DNA of 64,000 bases from Branchiostoma lanceolatum (Eukaryota; Chordata; Leptocardii; Amphioxiformes; Branchiostomatidae), in the NCBI RefSeq assembly GCF_035083965.1, contig NC_089738.1, positions 15,216,734 through 15,280,733 of the forward strand, read 5' to 3'. The notes under the pieces are model-generated. The model was given only the letters and a program-made list of their open reading frames with translations. It did no database searches and was not told the DNA's origin. Shown here one piece after another: positions 32,664 through 44,172 of this stretch; the first letter of the stretch is position 1; each line of letters opens with the position of its first letter. The position numbers were made by a program, and so were the translations under genes.

Positions 32664-35023
32664 ATGGCGGCGAAGGCAGCCCTGGTGTTTGTGGCGGTGG
32701 CGGTTCTGCTGGCGTACTACTGTGACCAGCCTGTTCCAGAGGGCATCGCAGAGCCACGGATGTTCGCAAAAGTGCAGGGACTGCTGTTCAGAACAGCGCT
32801 AGACGTGGTAAGGTCTAGTCTTGTCAAGTTATTGTCGCCCTCTCTTACCACACTCACCGCTTGTATTAACGCAATTACCGAACGAGGTATTGCCCCTTTA
32901 AGAAGCAGAACAACCTGGAGAAAAGGAAACGTTTCGGATGTACCAGTACGTATAGCAAGTACAAATGCTAGCACTGTTTAAGACTGAATACAAAATTCAC
33001 ATTTGAATAATACTGCAGAAATTATTAAATCTTTACTTTGTTGTATTGTTCTGGTCTAAAAAAGGTAACCTCGTTCATTGTATTTGTCATGATGATATTG
33101 TGAACGCATGTTTGAAATAGGCTTCTCTTCTAAGGACTTTTCGTCTCATTTTTTCAGGCTAGAATTGGACAGTACCTCGGCATAGGTACGGAGGCTCAAA
33201 ACTTTCGGGCGGTCACGGCGGCACTGCTAAACGTCGGTCTCAAGTTAAAAGGCAGTTCATACCGGGACGGACTGAAGGTCACAGACACCATGTTTAACGG
33301 AGTCAAAGTCCGCGTGTACGAACCAACGTCAGCAGTACAGAGTAGCAGCAAAGTGCCGGGTCTGCTGTACTTCCACGGAGGGGGCTGGGTTATTTGCAAC
33401 GTCGGTAAGCCCTTTTGATGCGGAGGAGAGAATTCTAAACGTATGAAATATTTACTTAAATTGTTGTGGGATATATTTTGACACGTTCCCCCACCATACG
33501 CTACTAAATACAGAGAAAGAGAACAGAGAATATCATAGACATAAAAAACCTCAAACAACACTGATCTCAGTCTTTGCTGTTTACAGATATCTACGATGGG
33601 CTAACGGCTCATGCTGCCAAACAACTTGGGGCTGTAGTTGTGTCCGTGGAGTGCGTACCTTCTTGTTGTTTTATTTTCCCTGCAGTAAAAGTGATTTTCC
33701 AATTAATGCACAGACAACAATACATTTATAACTAAGAAGCTGATCGTTTTAGACAAACAAGAAAATAACGAAAACCAACGCTAACTGATCATTGGGCAGG
33801 TCGAGACAAAGATCCTGCATGACATATGGTTCTATGAGTCATTATAATGGCGTGGCTTCCCTGGAATCCAATCACTGACACCAGGTTGTATGCCTTGTTA
33901 GAACTAGAAAACTTTGACATTCCCCGCCTCTACGTTGGAAAATATACATTGTTTGAGCTGCATAAAGGCAGTAACTCCCTATGTCTGAGGTAGGCGTGGC
34001 ATCTAACCAGTCAATCAGAGGATAGGCTTTAACTAAAGAAAATATGTAGGCGATTCTCTGATTGGCTGACAGCTGTTTACTGGCCACGCCCACAAAAGTG
34101 GAAACCTCAGCCGAGTTTAGCAGAGGTACAGGCTGCGATTCATACGAATCCCACCACTGACACCATGTTGTATGTCTAGTAATGAGAAACTGGTTGTGCT
34201 GGATGGAACTCAAAGAATCTACGACTTCTTCTGTCTTTGATAAAAAGTATACTCTTTAACATCATTTTACAGCTATAGACAGGCTCCTGAGCACGTGTTT
34301 CCGGCAGCGTTTGATGACAGTGTTGCTGCCACAAAGTTCTTCCTCCTAAACGCAGAGAAGTACAACGTTGATCGCACGCGTATCGGCATCAGCGGGGACA
34401 GTGCCGGCGGGAACCTCGCTGCAGCCGTCACTCTCGTATTAGCTAAAGAAAAGGGTCTTCCTAAGTTAAAGACACAGGCACTCATCTATCCAGTCCTGCA
34501 AGCTATAAACTTTAACACGCCCTCCTACATCGCCCATGGTCACCTCAACACTCTAAGTACAGATTTAATGATATCGTTTTGGCTGTGGTACCTAAACAAT
34601 GACCTGTCTTTCAAAAAGGTGTTTGAAGCCAACAATCACACAGGCGTGCAGATAAAGAAATCTCAATACGCCGGGTACGCGGATCCCAAAATGGTTGATA
34701 CACCCGTTAAGATCAAGAAGGAAAATATCAAATTTCCTGAGATTCCTAACATCGCGACCATTTTGGATCCACGTTTTGCCCCGTTGATGGCAGACGACGC
34801 TGATTTGAAAGGTCTCCCACCGACGTACGTGATGACGTGTGAGTACGATGTTTTGAGGGACGATGGTGTGATGTACGCCAGAAGGCTTGGGAAGGCTGGG
34901 GTTAAGGTTGATTATGATCATTACGAACATGGCTTCCACCCCTTTCTAATGCAGTTTGATGCTTATGAGTTAGCAGGAACTGCTGTGCAGAACTTCCTGG
35001 CGTATCTGAAGAAGAACCTATGA
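32664..35023 (+). CDS. AADAC/NCEH1-like alpha/beta-hydrolase, tandem copy 3
   Basis: Four exons (32664-32807, 33158-33404, 33587-33650, 34273-35023) encode 401 residues; one extra codon lies after the nucleophile region (PVKIKKEN). Catalytic Ser195, Asp344 and His371 and the HGGGW hole are kept. It departs from its neighbours at the normally conserved YRLAPEH, which reads YRQAPEH here, and in exon 2 (QYLGIG, AVTAALL). The donor of exon 3 is GTGCGT instead of GTGAGT. It is thus the most diverged copy at its 5' half, while the second half of exon 4 is almost identical to the others. A LINE fragment has entered its 5' flank. Confidence 0.92.
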
Positions 35024-35029
35024 ACCTTA

Positions 35030-35175
35030 CTCCTTCATTATGTAGCCTAGAACCTTCCTGTAGTTTGTAATAGAACATTGTACAGCCTAGAACCTAATTA
35101 AGTAGCCAGTAGTATTTTGCCTTACATTGTACCTGTTACCATCGTTGTGCAATAAACTTTGACTTGACTTGACTT
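35030..35175 (+). repeat. Repeat ending in (TTGACT)n after esterase copy 3
   Basis: GTAGCCTAGAACCTTCCTGTAG, GTAGCCAGTAGTATTTT and GTTGTGCAATAAACTTTGAC are shared with 28365-28540. It begins 7 bases after the copy 3 stop and supplies AATAAA (about 35152), so it may serve as the 3' UTR and poly(A) signal of copy 3. Confidence 0.6.
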
Positions 35176-35914
35176 CATTGAGTTGTTCTATCGACCTGCC
35201 AACCAGGTTTTGTGAGAAGTTGCGGAGTGAATTTAAAAATTAGAAATAAAATAAAAAGCTGTCAGCGACTGGCTATCAGAGGCATAAGACATAAGAAAAA
35301 TGAACCTCTAATCCCGATAATGCGTAACCTAGTGTGACCAATGATTTAAGACTGTGCCGAAATGACTCTAAAAAAGACCGTGAATGCTTTGCTACCATGG
35401 TAGCATTAGTGTACTTGTAAGACTCTACTTAAAGACTCGAAAACAACTACGTATCTGTAGCTTTTCTATGGTAGTGCTGTTACAAGATATCTATTGGCTG
35501 CATGCTGAAATATATAGCGTTTGCTTTGGTAATTATCGGTTTGAATTATTGACGTAACCTAGCAGGTAAACCTGCAGTTTGAAATTTGGCCGCAAGATGG
35601 TGTCTATGTTCCGCTTTACGCTCGTTTAATGTGCAAACTCGTTATCATTCTTCAACTTAGGATCTGCTATAGATGTATGTTTGAGCTTATAGCAGTTCCG
35701 TTGTGTGAAAATTGTGAAAGCGTTTAACTATTTGTGAGTGCATACGAAAGTGGCGAAAGAGTTTGGGTTTTATACCTACTCGTGTGGATACATGTCATGG
35801 GTACTGTCCTGTCAAAATGTCATTTCGATGATGTCGGTTTACAGACTGGTGATACACATGTACGTATATTTTCATAGAATATTCTCCTCTCTTTCTCAGA
35901 CTAATATTCAGAAT

Positions 35915-36232
35915 GACATTTGTAAGTGGCATCGTGTGGCGCAATCGATAGGGCGTTTCACTTATCGAAAAGAGTAGGGGTCTAGCCTACGATCCTATGG
36001 CCGCTCATGGGGTAATTGTTGTATAGAGGTCACCTGAGTTAGCGCCGAATGGCAGCCTCCAGACCCTTGCGATTTAGCCCCACCAATCGTAAGGTCCTCG
36101 CAATTCAGCCCCTGGCTGAAAAGAGAGAGTGGTCGGCCCACTCACCCAAATCAATAAATAAACCAATAAATAAACCAATCGATCAATCAATCACATATCC
36201 AATCAACCGATTAATTAATCAATCAATATTCC
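35915..36232 (+). repeat. SINE with (AATC)n tail
   Basis: An A-box-like GTGGCGCAATCGATAGGGCG head is followed by a body (GCAATTCAGCCCCTGGCTG, AGTGGTCGGCCCACTCACCC) and an AATC/AATA microsatellite tail, the usual SINE layout. Confidence 0.55.
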
Positions 36233-36459
36233 TTTAACCGACCAAGGTCCTATGTACATGTATGCTGCCCTTTGTCCTTGTGTTAACCTAAATCTCAAAG
36301 AAGATGAAGAGTTCGGCTTAGTATTTAATGCAACGGCTTTTCAAAGGCATCGTCTACGTCTTTCTGGTGGATGGCGTTTCTCTCTCTTCGCCTCTTCCTA
36401 AGGGGATAGAAGGGCATAAAAAGCATGAAACGCACACGTAAAACACTGAGCCTAACCCA

Positions 36460-36477
36460 ACATCTGCTTGGAGATTA
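36460..36477 (-). mobile_element. Solo foldback-family terminal repeat, right-facing end
   Basis: ACATCTGCTTGGAGATTA is the inverse of the 23293 end, variant positions included. The flanks of the two do not form a target-site duplication. Confidence 0.5.
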
Positions 36478-36950
36478 CTCTCTAGGGCTCCTGCATCAAG
36501 TTGGCTCATTTCCGTCAACTTTGCCCTTTGCGAATCACAGAGATTCTACATTCAGCCTTAATCTTCTCCCGACTTTGTCGTTAATGCGATTCCAATATTT
36601 TCATATTACCTAAAAATGTTAATCCTTTCCTTTCCGGACTCTAATCCGAGCTAAATATGCTTAATCGTCTTTCCGAGGCCATGTAATCCGGTCATGACGT
36701 GGATGTGGAGATTAAGCTCTGGGCAATATGGCTAATCTGTCGCTCCAGGCTAATCCTCGACGACACCTCGTAATGTATAAGCACTTTGCAGGTCGGACCG
36801 GATACGACCTTGAGCTCGAAGGGCTAGTTAATGCATACATGTACGTTTTCATAACCTCTATCCCTGTCAATTTAGCACTTTTAGGCCAAGACAAATCAAT
36901 AAGATGGCATACAAAAGGTACCCATGTGTCATATATAAATTTGATACATC

Positions 36951-37232
36951 CCATTTGATAGATACATTCAGCTACATTCTATGGGGAGATAACCCTTACT
37001 GAGTACAGATAGGTCAATATATCAAAGAATGTGTAGACCTTAGAACAGATTGTGCAATGATACGTTGGACCCAACATGTTGATTAACTCATATCTATTCA
37101 GATACATTTATGTATAGCTTAATACATTTGTATCCACTTCGCTGTTTGCATGTAAGTTACATTAACGCTGTTATAGATGTAGTAGACCTTACGAACGTCG
37201 CTGTACTTTTCTTGTGTCAATAAAGATTTCCT
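36951..37232 (+). mobile_element. LINE 3' tail, intergenic copy
   Basis: Shares GGGGAGATAACCCTTACT, ATATATCAAAGAATGTGTAGACC and TGTGTCAATAAAGATTTCC with the family, 1.9 kb after esterase copy 3. Confidence 0.65.
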
Positions 37233-37563
37233 TATGATCCATGGATTTTGAATAGATTGACAGAAATGGTGTTATGTATAGTCATGAACAGCCATAGCGA
37301 TGGGGTTAAAGTTAGGGTATTGCTAACTTGGCAAGGGCGTGGTCAACCTCGTTCCTATGGTTGTGTCTACTGCATGCTACTAACGTTAGTACTGCAGTGA
37401 TATGTCAATAGACATTTTCACGGGTTAGCATATATAGGATACACGTAATGAGCGCGCCATGTATCCAACCCACACCTCCAACTGAGAGAAAGTATAACCG
37501 TCAAAGTTTTTGTTTTGTTCGTAGACACTTTCGGGCGAATTTTCTATCGTTGGCGATATACGA

Positions 37564-37714
37564 TACTCTCCAAGCAGAGGTTAGCGGAGAAGACTGTGGC
37601 CTTCTTATCATATGCTCCGTTTTCTGTCAGCACTCTCCGGCAACGTGCAGACAGGAAACGGGGCATATCATAAAAAGGTCATAAGCTTCTCCACCAACCT
37701 CTGCTTGGAGAGTA
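37564..37714. mobile_element. Foldback hairpin element, related to the 25.1 kb copy
   Basis: The 151-bp inverted repeat has TACTCTCCAAGCAGAGGTTA ends and an exact 8-bp target-site duplication ATATACGA (37556-37563 and 37715-37722). The arms match the 25.1 kb copy (GGAGAAG, CCCCGTTT, GTCAGCA loop side), with a larger centre. Confidence 0.85.
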
Positions 37715-37952
37715 ATATACGATACTTGGAAATGGGAGGGGAGAGAACTCAAAACTTCGATCAGGAAATTCGAATGTCTTCATTCCTGAACCATGCGGAG
37801 GTTCTTATTGACGTGCGATGACGTATATACATGATACAATGACGCCAAGACTATGTGCGTCGCCCAATCGTAAGAATGTTTGTTATTCGCGCTCTGACAA
37901 AACACTCCTGAAACGAGAATGTGGTAACGTATTGAGTGCATCATGTTTTCAT

Positions 37953-38004
37953 GTGAGTGAGTGAGTGAGTGAGTGAGTGAGTGAGTGAGTGAGTGAGTGA
38001 GTGA
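37953..38004. repeat. (GTGA)n microsatellite
   Basis: About 13 uninterrupted GTGA units in the intergenic region. Confidence 0.95.
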
Positions 38005-38683
38005 AAGAAAGAAAACTAGAAAAAATCGACCAGGTGACTATTTAAGCTAATTGAGTATTTCCCTAGCCTGGAGTCAAGCCTTGTTAATTAACTTTGGCCC
38101 TATCCCCAAGATCCGCTAGTCTGCCAGGCTAACGGATTGTATCTCCCAAGCCCTTTGCAATTTTTCTTTGCACCAAACAGAAGCCCGTGACAGTTCAACA
38201 GTGTCAAAACAAGTAACAGACCTGGCGAGGCCGCCGGCGTCCATTATGTACCCTACCATTACATGCGTAACTCTGTTGTTATCAACACAAGGTCCCCGCA
38301 ATGCGATCGCACCGGGCTCGACACAGTTTCCCCCCATTAGATAATTATCTTCAGCCAAATGTTCAGAGCCGGTGTGTAATAGTATAGTAGGGACGCGGCA
38401 GGACCACCGTTGGCGAGACAAAAATTTGCGGAGTTGTCCTCCTTCTACCAGACTGCAGATAAGGTAAGATGTTCAATATGACTCTGAGGGATGGATTCCA
38501 AGTTAGAATGCGTCCACGTCGCTTAGAATAGTCTGCATAACGGATAGGAAGAGAGTTATTGATCGAGAATTGTATTATGCTTGGGCAAATGGAAGGAGAA
38601 TTATAACAAGAGAGATGTTGTGTGCAAAGGATCGTGTTCTATGTATATGCTGAGGGTCCTGACAGTCCGTTGTCGAGCTGAAA

Positions 38684-38747
38684 ATGTCGTGGAGTGTGCC
38701 ACACAAAATGCACCGATCATTGGTGGTTGTCGGTGACTGTACAGCTG
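38684..38747 (+). other. Candidate small-GTPase-like first exon (P-loop), unconfirmed
   Basis: A short frame, MSWSVPHKMHRSLVVVGDCTAG, runs into a strong donor G|GTAAGT. Hydrophobic-beta-strand plus GDxxxGK is how Rho/Ras-family proteins begin. A 3' splice-like CTGACAG precedes it at about 38668, and another good donor (AAG|GTAAGA) at 38463 could end a 5'-UTR exon. However, no exon with a G3 (WDTAGQ-like) or G4 motif was found on the right up to 52.5 kb, so this may be chance or a gene relic. Confidence 0.2.
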
Positions 38748-40874
38748 GTAAGTACACAATTGCAAATCCATTGGTACACGCACTCAGTGCGCTAGTTGAT
38801 AGCTACCGAGCGACCATCTCCGAGTGCCTATCAAATGTCATTGCTGCTCGAATCCTTTCCTATCCTCTCTCCTCTCACCTAGGTCCCTCATTTTATTTCC
38901 AAACGAAAGCTCGGAAGAAGATTCCTCATCACACTCTTTAGTTGGATAGTAAACATCATGATATAAACCCGTACATTTATTCTATGCGCTCCCACATATA
39001 GCCTGTAGCCTCCCACGGCCTGTGTATAGAAAACGACAGAGAGATCCACGTTACTACGTCTACAATAACCATTCTCTGACTGTCATTAAATGGGAAATTG
39101 TACGGATGCCACTCTGTGCAATATCACATTGCTCAGTGATTTGGATGACGTTGGTTGCGAGAGACTGACAAGTTTTGGCATCCGTACAATTTTTCCTACA
39201 ACGTATTGTATGCCTGGTTTATTGAGTAAACTCTCTTTGCAGCCCCAAAGGGCTGAATTGCAAAATTCAGTACATCATCTTAACTAGGCTTAGCGTGGGA
39301 TTTCCCATGCATGATGAAATACAACAAACCAAATCCCACTGTGCATTAAGATCAACACTTAACATAGAATTACCCCTTGTTGTTCAAGACTTTGACTATA
39401 CATAGGCGACAATTAGCATGCCGCTTTGTACATGCTGGTACCGTAGGTCGAGTTTATTTGTTTGTCTTGTTGCCCTCCCCGTTACTTCGCCCATTTGCTG
39501 ACTCTATATGTGTGCAGACATCGTTAAGAACAAACCGGTTCAGTTGATGGCCTTGTGTGCGAAACATATTTTCCATGGGATGTGGTCGCAGCATGATTTA
39601 GTAACGGTGATATGCATGCAGTGTTTGTTTTGAAGTTTAGTACTTTGTCCTCCTATCTATGTGGTATAAATTACATTATGATACGGAGGAAACAAAGTCA
39701 AGTGTTTTTGTAGGAGATGATACGATTTCTTTTGCCGAAAAGCGGTAGATATATAAGTATGTTTGCACTTAGTGTAGCGTCTCTGAGTGGCTGGTACGTG
39801 TGCATATGGGGTATGCATATTCTTTGCGACTATGCAAACCGCCAAGCTGTGGTGCACATTGGCTTTTGATACTTCTTCATATTGCTTTATTGCTTTCGTG
39901 GACAGACGTTATATGCGATTTGCAAGTGGGGGGTGATGTCAGAGACGAAAGGTATGGTATAACATATCACATGTACTATGTATTGCAAAATGATGCACAG
40001 ATTCCCATTTATATAAACAAAACATAGATCTCCAGCAAATCTTTGAACTTTGACCTATAATGGGATAATAATCTTATCCCCAAATGAAGAAAAGCATACC
40101 CAAAAACATCCACATATGATCCAGCTTAAAGCATTGGCAGATTAACGAAAGATTATAATCTTTTATAATCCCATATTTGACAGCCAAAACATTGTTAGAA
40201 AGACGAGCTAAAATTGGAAACGAAATAAAATTTTCCGTCTACTATAGCCGTGAACTGTAATGCAGTTTTGAGAACTAGATTTCTGGTTGCAGGACTGATT
40301 ATGTACCATGTAATTTGGTCATTAATGTAGATCGACAGTAATGTAGACAATGACATGACTTCCTTGACCTCGCTTTTGCAGCTGCCTTAACCGTGTTGGA
40401 GACAAGACAGAAATTAAGCGCAACGTCCAAGTAAACTGTTTTTCGTGGTGGGAAAGATATTTTCGTGGGCGTTTCTTCATCAGCGTGTTAGGGTAGACAT
40501 CGCAGATATGTCAGACATCACTGAACCCAGACCTCTGGGAAAGAAGAGGATCGTCTTTTAAATAGGCTTATGATGACAACGACTTAGGTTATACGATTAC
40601 TCCCGAGCGAGTCCACGAATAGAATATACCCCAGCCTTAAGGCTCTGTCGTTTTCTTACGATACAATATAGATTTATATCATCATGCCATGTCCTGAAAG
40701 TGACGTGTACTGAGCAAACGGGTCCTCAAATATCCAGAAGAATACCATCGAAAATCTGGTGAGTCTCAAATGTTGTGTCGTAGGGAAGAGAAATCGTTTT
40801 ACATAATCAACATCTAGGACAAATGTGGCCCTTTGTTCCTAAACGGGGAGCTGAGCTCAATGTCCTACACAACC

Positions 40875-40997
40875 TATTCTCCAAGCAGAGGTTTCGGTCG
40901 AGTGGGGTAGGAGTGTCCGGGATTTTGTACGGGAGAGAGACGTAAAAAAATCCGGACACTCCTACCCCACTCGACCGAAACCTCTGCTTGGAGAATA
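40875..40997. mobile_element. Foldback hairpin element with a different interior
   Basis: A 123-bp palindrome with perfect arms of about 46 bp. The ends are TATTCTCCAAGCAGAGGTTT, but the arm interior (GGTCGAGTGGGGTAGGAG, TGTCCGG) is unrelated to the 25.1 and 37.6 kb copies. An exact 9-bp target-site duplication TACACAACC flanks it (40866-40874, 40998-41006). Confidence 0.88.
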
Positions 40998-41207
40998 TAC
41001 ACAACCGACAACTCTGTATCAGGTCAACAACAGGTAGGCAGAAAATCAATTTCCGTGGGTCATTTTTTCTAGTTAATGCTGTGACCACAGGGCTTCGCTT
41101 TCTTGATTCATGTGAACAGTTTCTACAAGATTGCCAAGCCATGCCACTCATCGTATTCTATTCATCCCTGTCTCTCCTTTCGTTTAGATCTTGTCGTGAA
41201 TAATTTA

Positions 41208-41556
41208 GTTCTCATGCAGTTTTTTTTTTACAAAGTACTTTATTTCAGTATACAATTCATAAAATGTACAAAATGCATACACAATATATTATTACATGAT
41301 GGTTAGGTATATCAGCTCTCCCCATTTTTCCAGTGCTTTGTGCGGGACAGTTTATATTCCGTTGTTAGCACATTTCTAAAGTCGCTGTAGAAAATTGGAA
41401 AACAGTCTATCTTATTATACCAGTCTTTTTCATATTTTCCCAAGACTTGAAGATAGAGTATAAGGCTAGTGAAATCATGTGATCCCCTCCTTTGTACATC
41501 GGGTGAATTCTTTGTAGGCCCATTATACATGTTTCTAGGTAGGTTCTCATGCAGTT
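41208..41556 (-). mobile_element. Retroposed insertion with poly(A) and 14-bp target-site duplication
   Basis: The direct repeats GTTCTCATGCAGTT (41208-41221 and 41543-41556) flank a minus-strand insert that ends in a short poly(A) preceded by GAAATAAAGTAC. A 72-codon frame (41530-41312) ends in TKHWKNGES. It could be the end of a LINE ORF2 or a processed cellular transcript; I do not recognise the protein. Confidence 0.8.
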
Positions 41557-44172
41557 GATGTTTTCATCGATTGCTAGAGTAAAACACTATACTGTATATA
41601 CATGTATGGAGGCGCACATTGTAAGCGTGGCAGCGTCTCAGCCACCTGCATTTGATGAATCGGCCTAACCTGTTATAAACCCTCTCCATGTGCATTTATG
41701 CCATGCTTAAAAGGAAATAGTCATCAAAACAACCCGGTACAACCCGTGCACATCATGCATTCACTACAGTTCACAAATTACGGTTGGATTAGTGGCTACA
41801 TCTGTACAATTTTCTCGGAAAGCGTCCACATGTATCGGCGGTAACCGCATCGCACCTTGTCATTATCAAGCGTTATGTTTGGCATCAGCCAGGTGCTGTC
41901 TGCATACGTTAGAAGGAAGCACAAGCGACGGAAATTATACTACATATGAATTACTGTTGAGTACTGCTAATTACTGTGGCGTACTGTAACGTTATATTAC
42001 TGTAGAGTACTGTTAATTAGGTGTATCGTAAAGTCTCTCAGACGCAATTCACTAGGTTTGACACATACTTGAAATTTAAGGAATGTTTCAGAAAGTTTAT
42101 TCACAAATAACACAACTGTAGATAAGGCCTAATTTACGAGAGTTTCTGACCATCAATATGTAACGCATTCTGCCTAGCGATATGTTCGAAAAAGAAGCCA
42201 AGAATGTTTAATGGTAAATTCTATAACGTTATACATGTATTTCATAGGACCTTACTCCCGGTGGCGATGATTTGTATACATGCATGATCTTCTGAAATTT
42301 GGATGTGTAGAAATACAATTTCTGATTCATCACAAATAGCAATTATGATCATTGAATCGCTCATTAAACGGGTTTGGTAACATACAATAATGATAAATTA
42401 ATTGTAAATTCTTGCCCGAAGGCTAGTTGCAATGAAATAGATAGATACATATAATGGAACACAATGCCCCCAAAAAGGGAATTGAAGAATGTAAAAAAAA
42501 GCTACATGGGTTAAGTTGTTACAGCAAATGAGCAGGGATAAAGAAATCAAATATCAACATGGAATAAAATGAAAGCTTCTTAAAGAATTAAAGTACGCAT
42601 CGTCCAATGATAGCGATCATCGTATACGTCCATGGCAACAGTTGTGTTAAAATTTCCCTAAAAATTACGTCTGGCGAGCATAAAGAGAAAGTTGTTGCAC
42701 AGAAAACAAGAAACTCTGTTTCCAGTGCCTGACACAAAAGGACTTCCAATGATCTGTAAAGCTGTAATTGAATTTCCAGCCGGGCCAATCTCTGACGCCC
42801 GATTGAAAGGTTTTGTAGCAAACTGATCCGCCCATCCTACTCGGTTGTCACTCATTCGCAAGGTAGCCTAATGTAGATGAGATGGTGACCTAAATATTTT
42901 GTATAGCAGTCAGCTAAGGCATAAAATGTTCCAGCACCCGAATCCAGTTTCCTTCCGGCAGTGGCGTTTCGATAACAGTAAGATAAAGCTGAATACTGGT
43001 ATCAAAGTGCTCAATCAAAACAATGAGATACGCTTCCGACTAAAGATGTCAAGGGCGCAGACCACAGTATCTTACCTATTGGGATATACATGGTTAAAGA
43101 CCCCAAAGTGAGAAGCTTGGACGCATAAGAATTTATAGCAGGGTGCACAAACAAGGTACAACATTTTAATATGTTTGACATCAGGGCACAATGTACAATA
43201 TATGTGGAAATCAGCTTAAATTTGCCGGCTCGTTCTCTTTTATTTGACGCCCAGCGGCGGTCATCATACTGCAGCCGACGCACAGCATTTAACGGTAACA
43301 ATATTCAGGCGCGAATCCAAGCTGACCAAACAAACATCGCAATCCAACTCGTACAGTCTCAAAACTGACGTATTCCTCTACCATTCACCACAGTTTTGGC
43401 CTCGATGACGTGCACAGAAGAATAACTACGGCTTTTTCACGTACTGTAACGCACTACATAACGTTATGTGATGAAGAAATACTGTGTTCTGAGACCTCGA
43501 GAAGCATAGAACCACAGGTAGCCTCGCTGTGTAGGACTAGGGTTCCTTACAACGCTTTCTGCTTTCCGAAATTAAGCCATCAATACATGTAGTGCACCTA
43601 CCTCATTCTACTTCTGTACATGTTCTAAATACCAATCTTGCTAATTGCTCCAGACAATTATGACTAAATATGAGTACATTAGATAGAGCGTTTTAGGGGC
43701 AGAAATTAAGAAACGGCCATAGAAGCTTGGATTTTTGTAGGAACAGAGCGAAAAATTTTGTCTTATTTCCGCATCCTTGTGCCGAATATTTCATTGGCAA
43801 AGTTGTTGCCGTTTTCATCTCAGTGATCTTTGCTACCTTTCTCACTTTCCCAGCACACCTTTTGTTTTGTAATGGGTTATATGTTATATAAACAGGTTTG
43901 ATTGAATCAAAAGAACGGGACAGTGGAGTTAATTGACACAGTGTAGGGTTAGATATATAGCAAACCCGGCTATTGTGTCACATTCGGCCATGCGCCCCAG
44001 TATAACCGGACTTTAATTTACCTATTGTGTCGTTTTCGGCCACGCGCCCCAGTTTCTAACCAGACTATAACTTACCAACAAAGAACCGCGGCCGTAATTA
44101 TAAGCTGAACCCGGCTGGATGCCAGACTCGGATCGCGATGACGATGTGTCGTCTGCAAGGCTGCCAAATCGT

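Noticed and set aside
27280..34939. Minus-strand frames of 70-115 codons repeated in each esterase exon 4
   Set aside because: They repeat only because the exons are duplicated; they are antisense shadows without domain similarity.
28365..35175. Shared 3' UTR of esterase copies 1 and 3
   Set aside because: The similar blocks (28365-28540 and 35030-35175) lie at different distances from the stops and the first interrupts a LINE tail, so a dispersed repeat is more likely than an inherited UTR.
17021..37232. CRISPR-like or operon-like organisation from repeated blocks
   Set aside because: The repeats are LINE tails and SINEs in a eukaryotic genome; there is no regular spacer structure and genes have introns.
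42658..42861. Minus frame with a coding-like stretch (ASEIGPAGNSITALQIIG)
   Set aside because: No family recognised, no splice context, and the surrounding sequence is AT-rich non-coding; probably chance.
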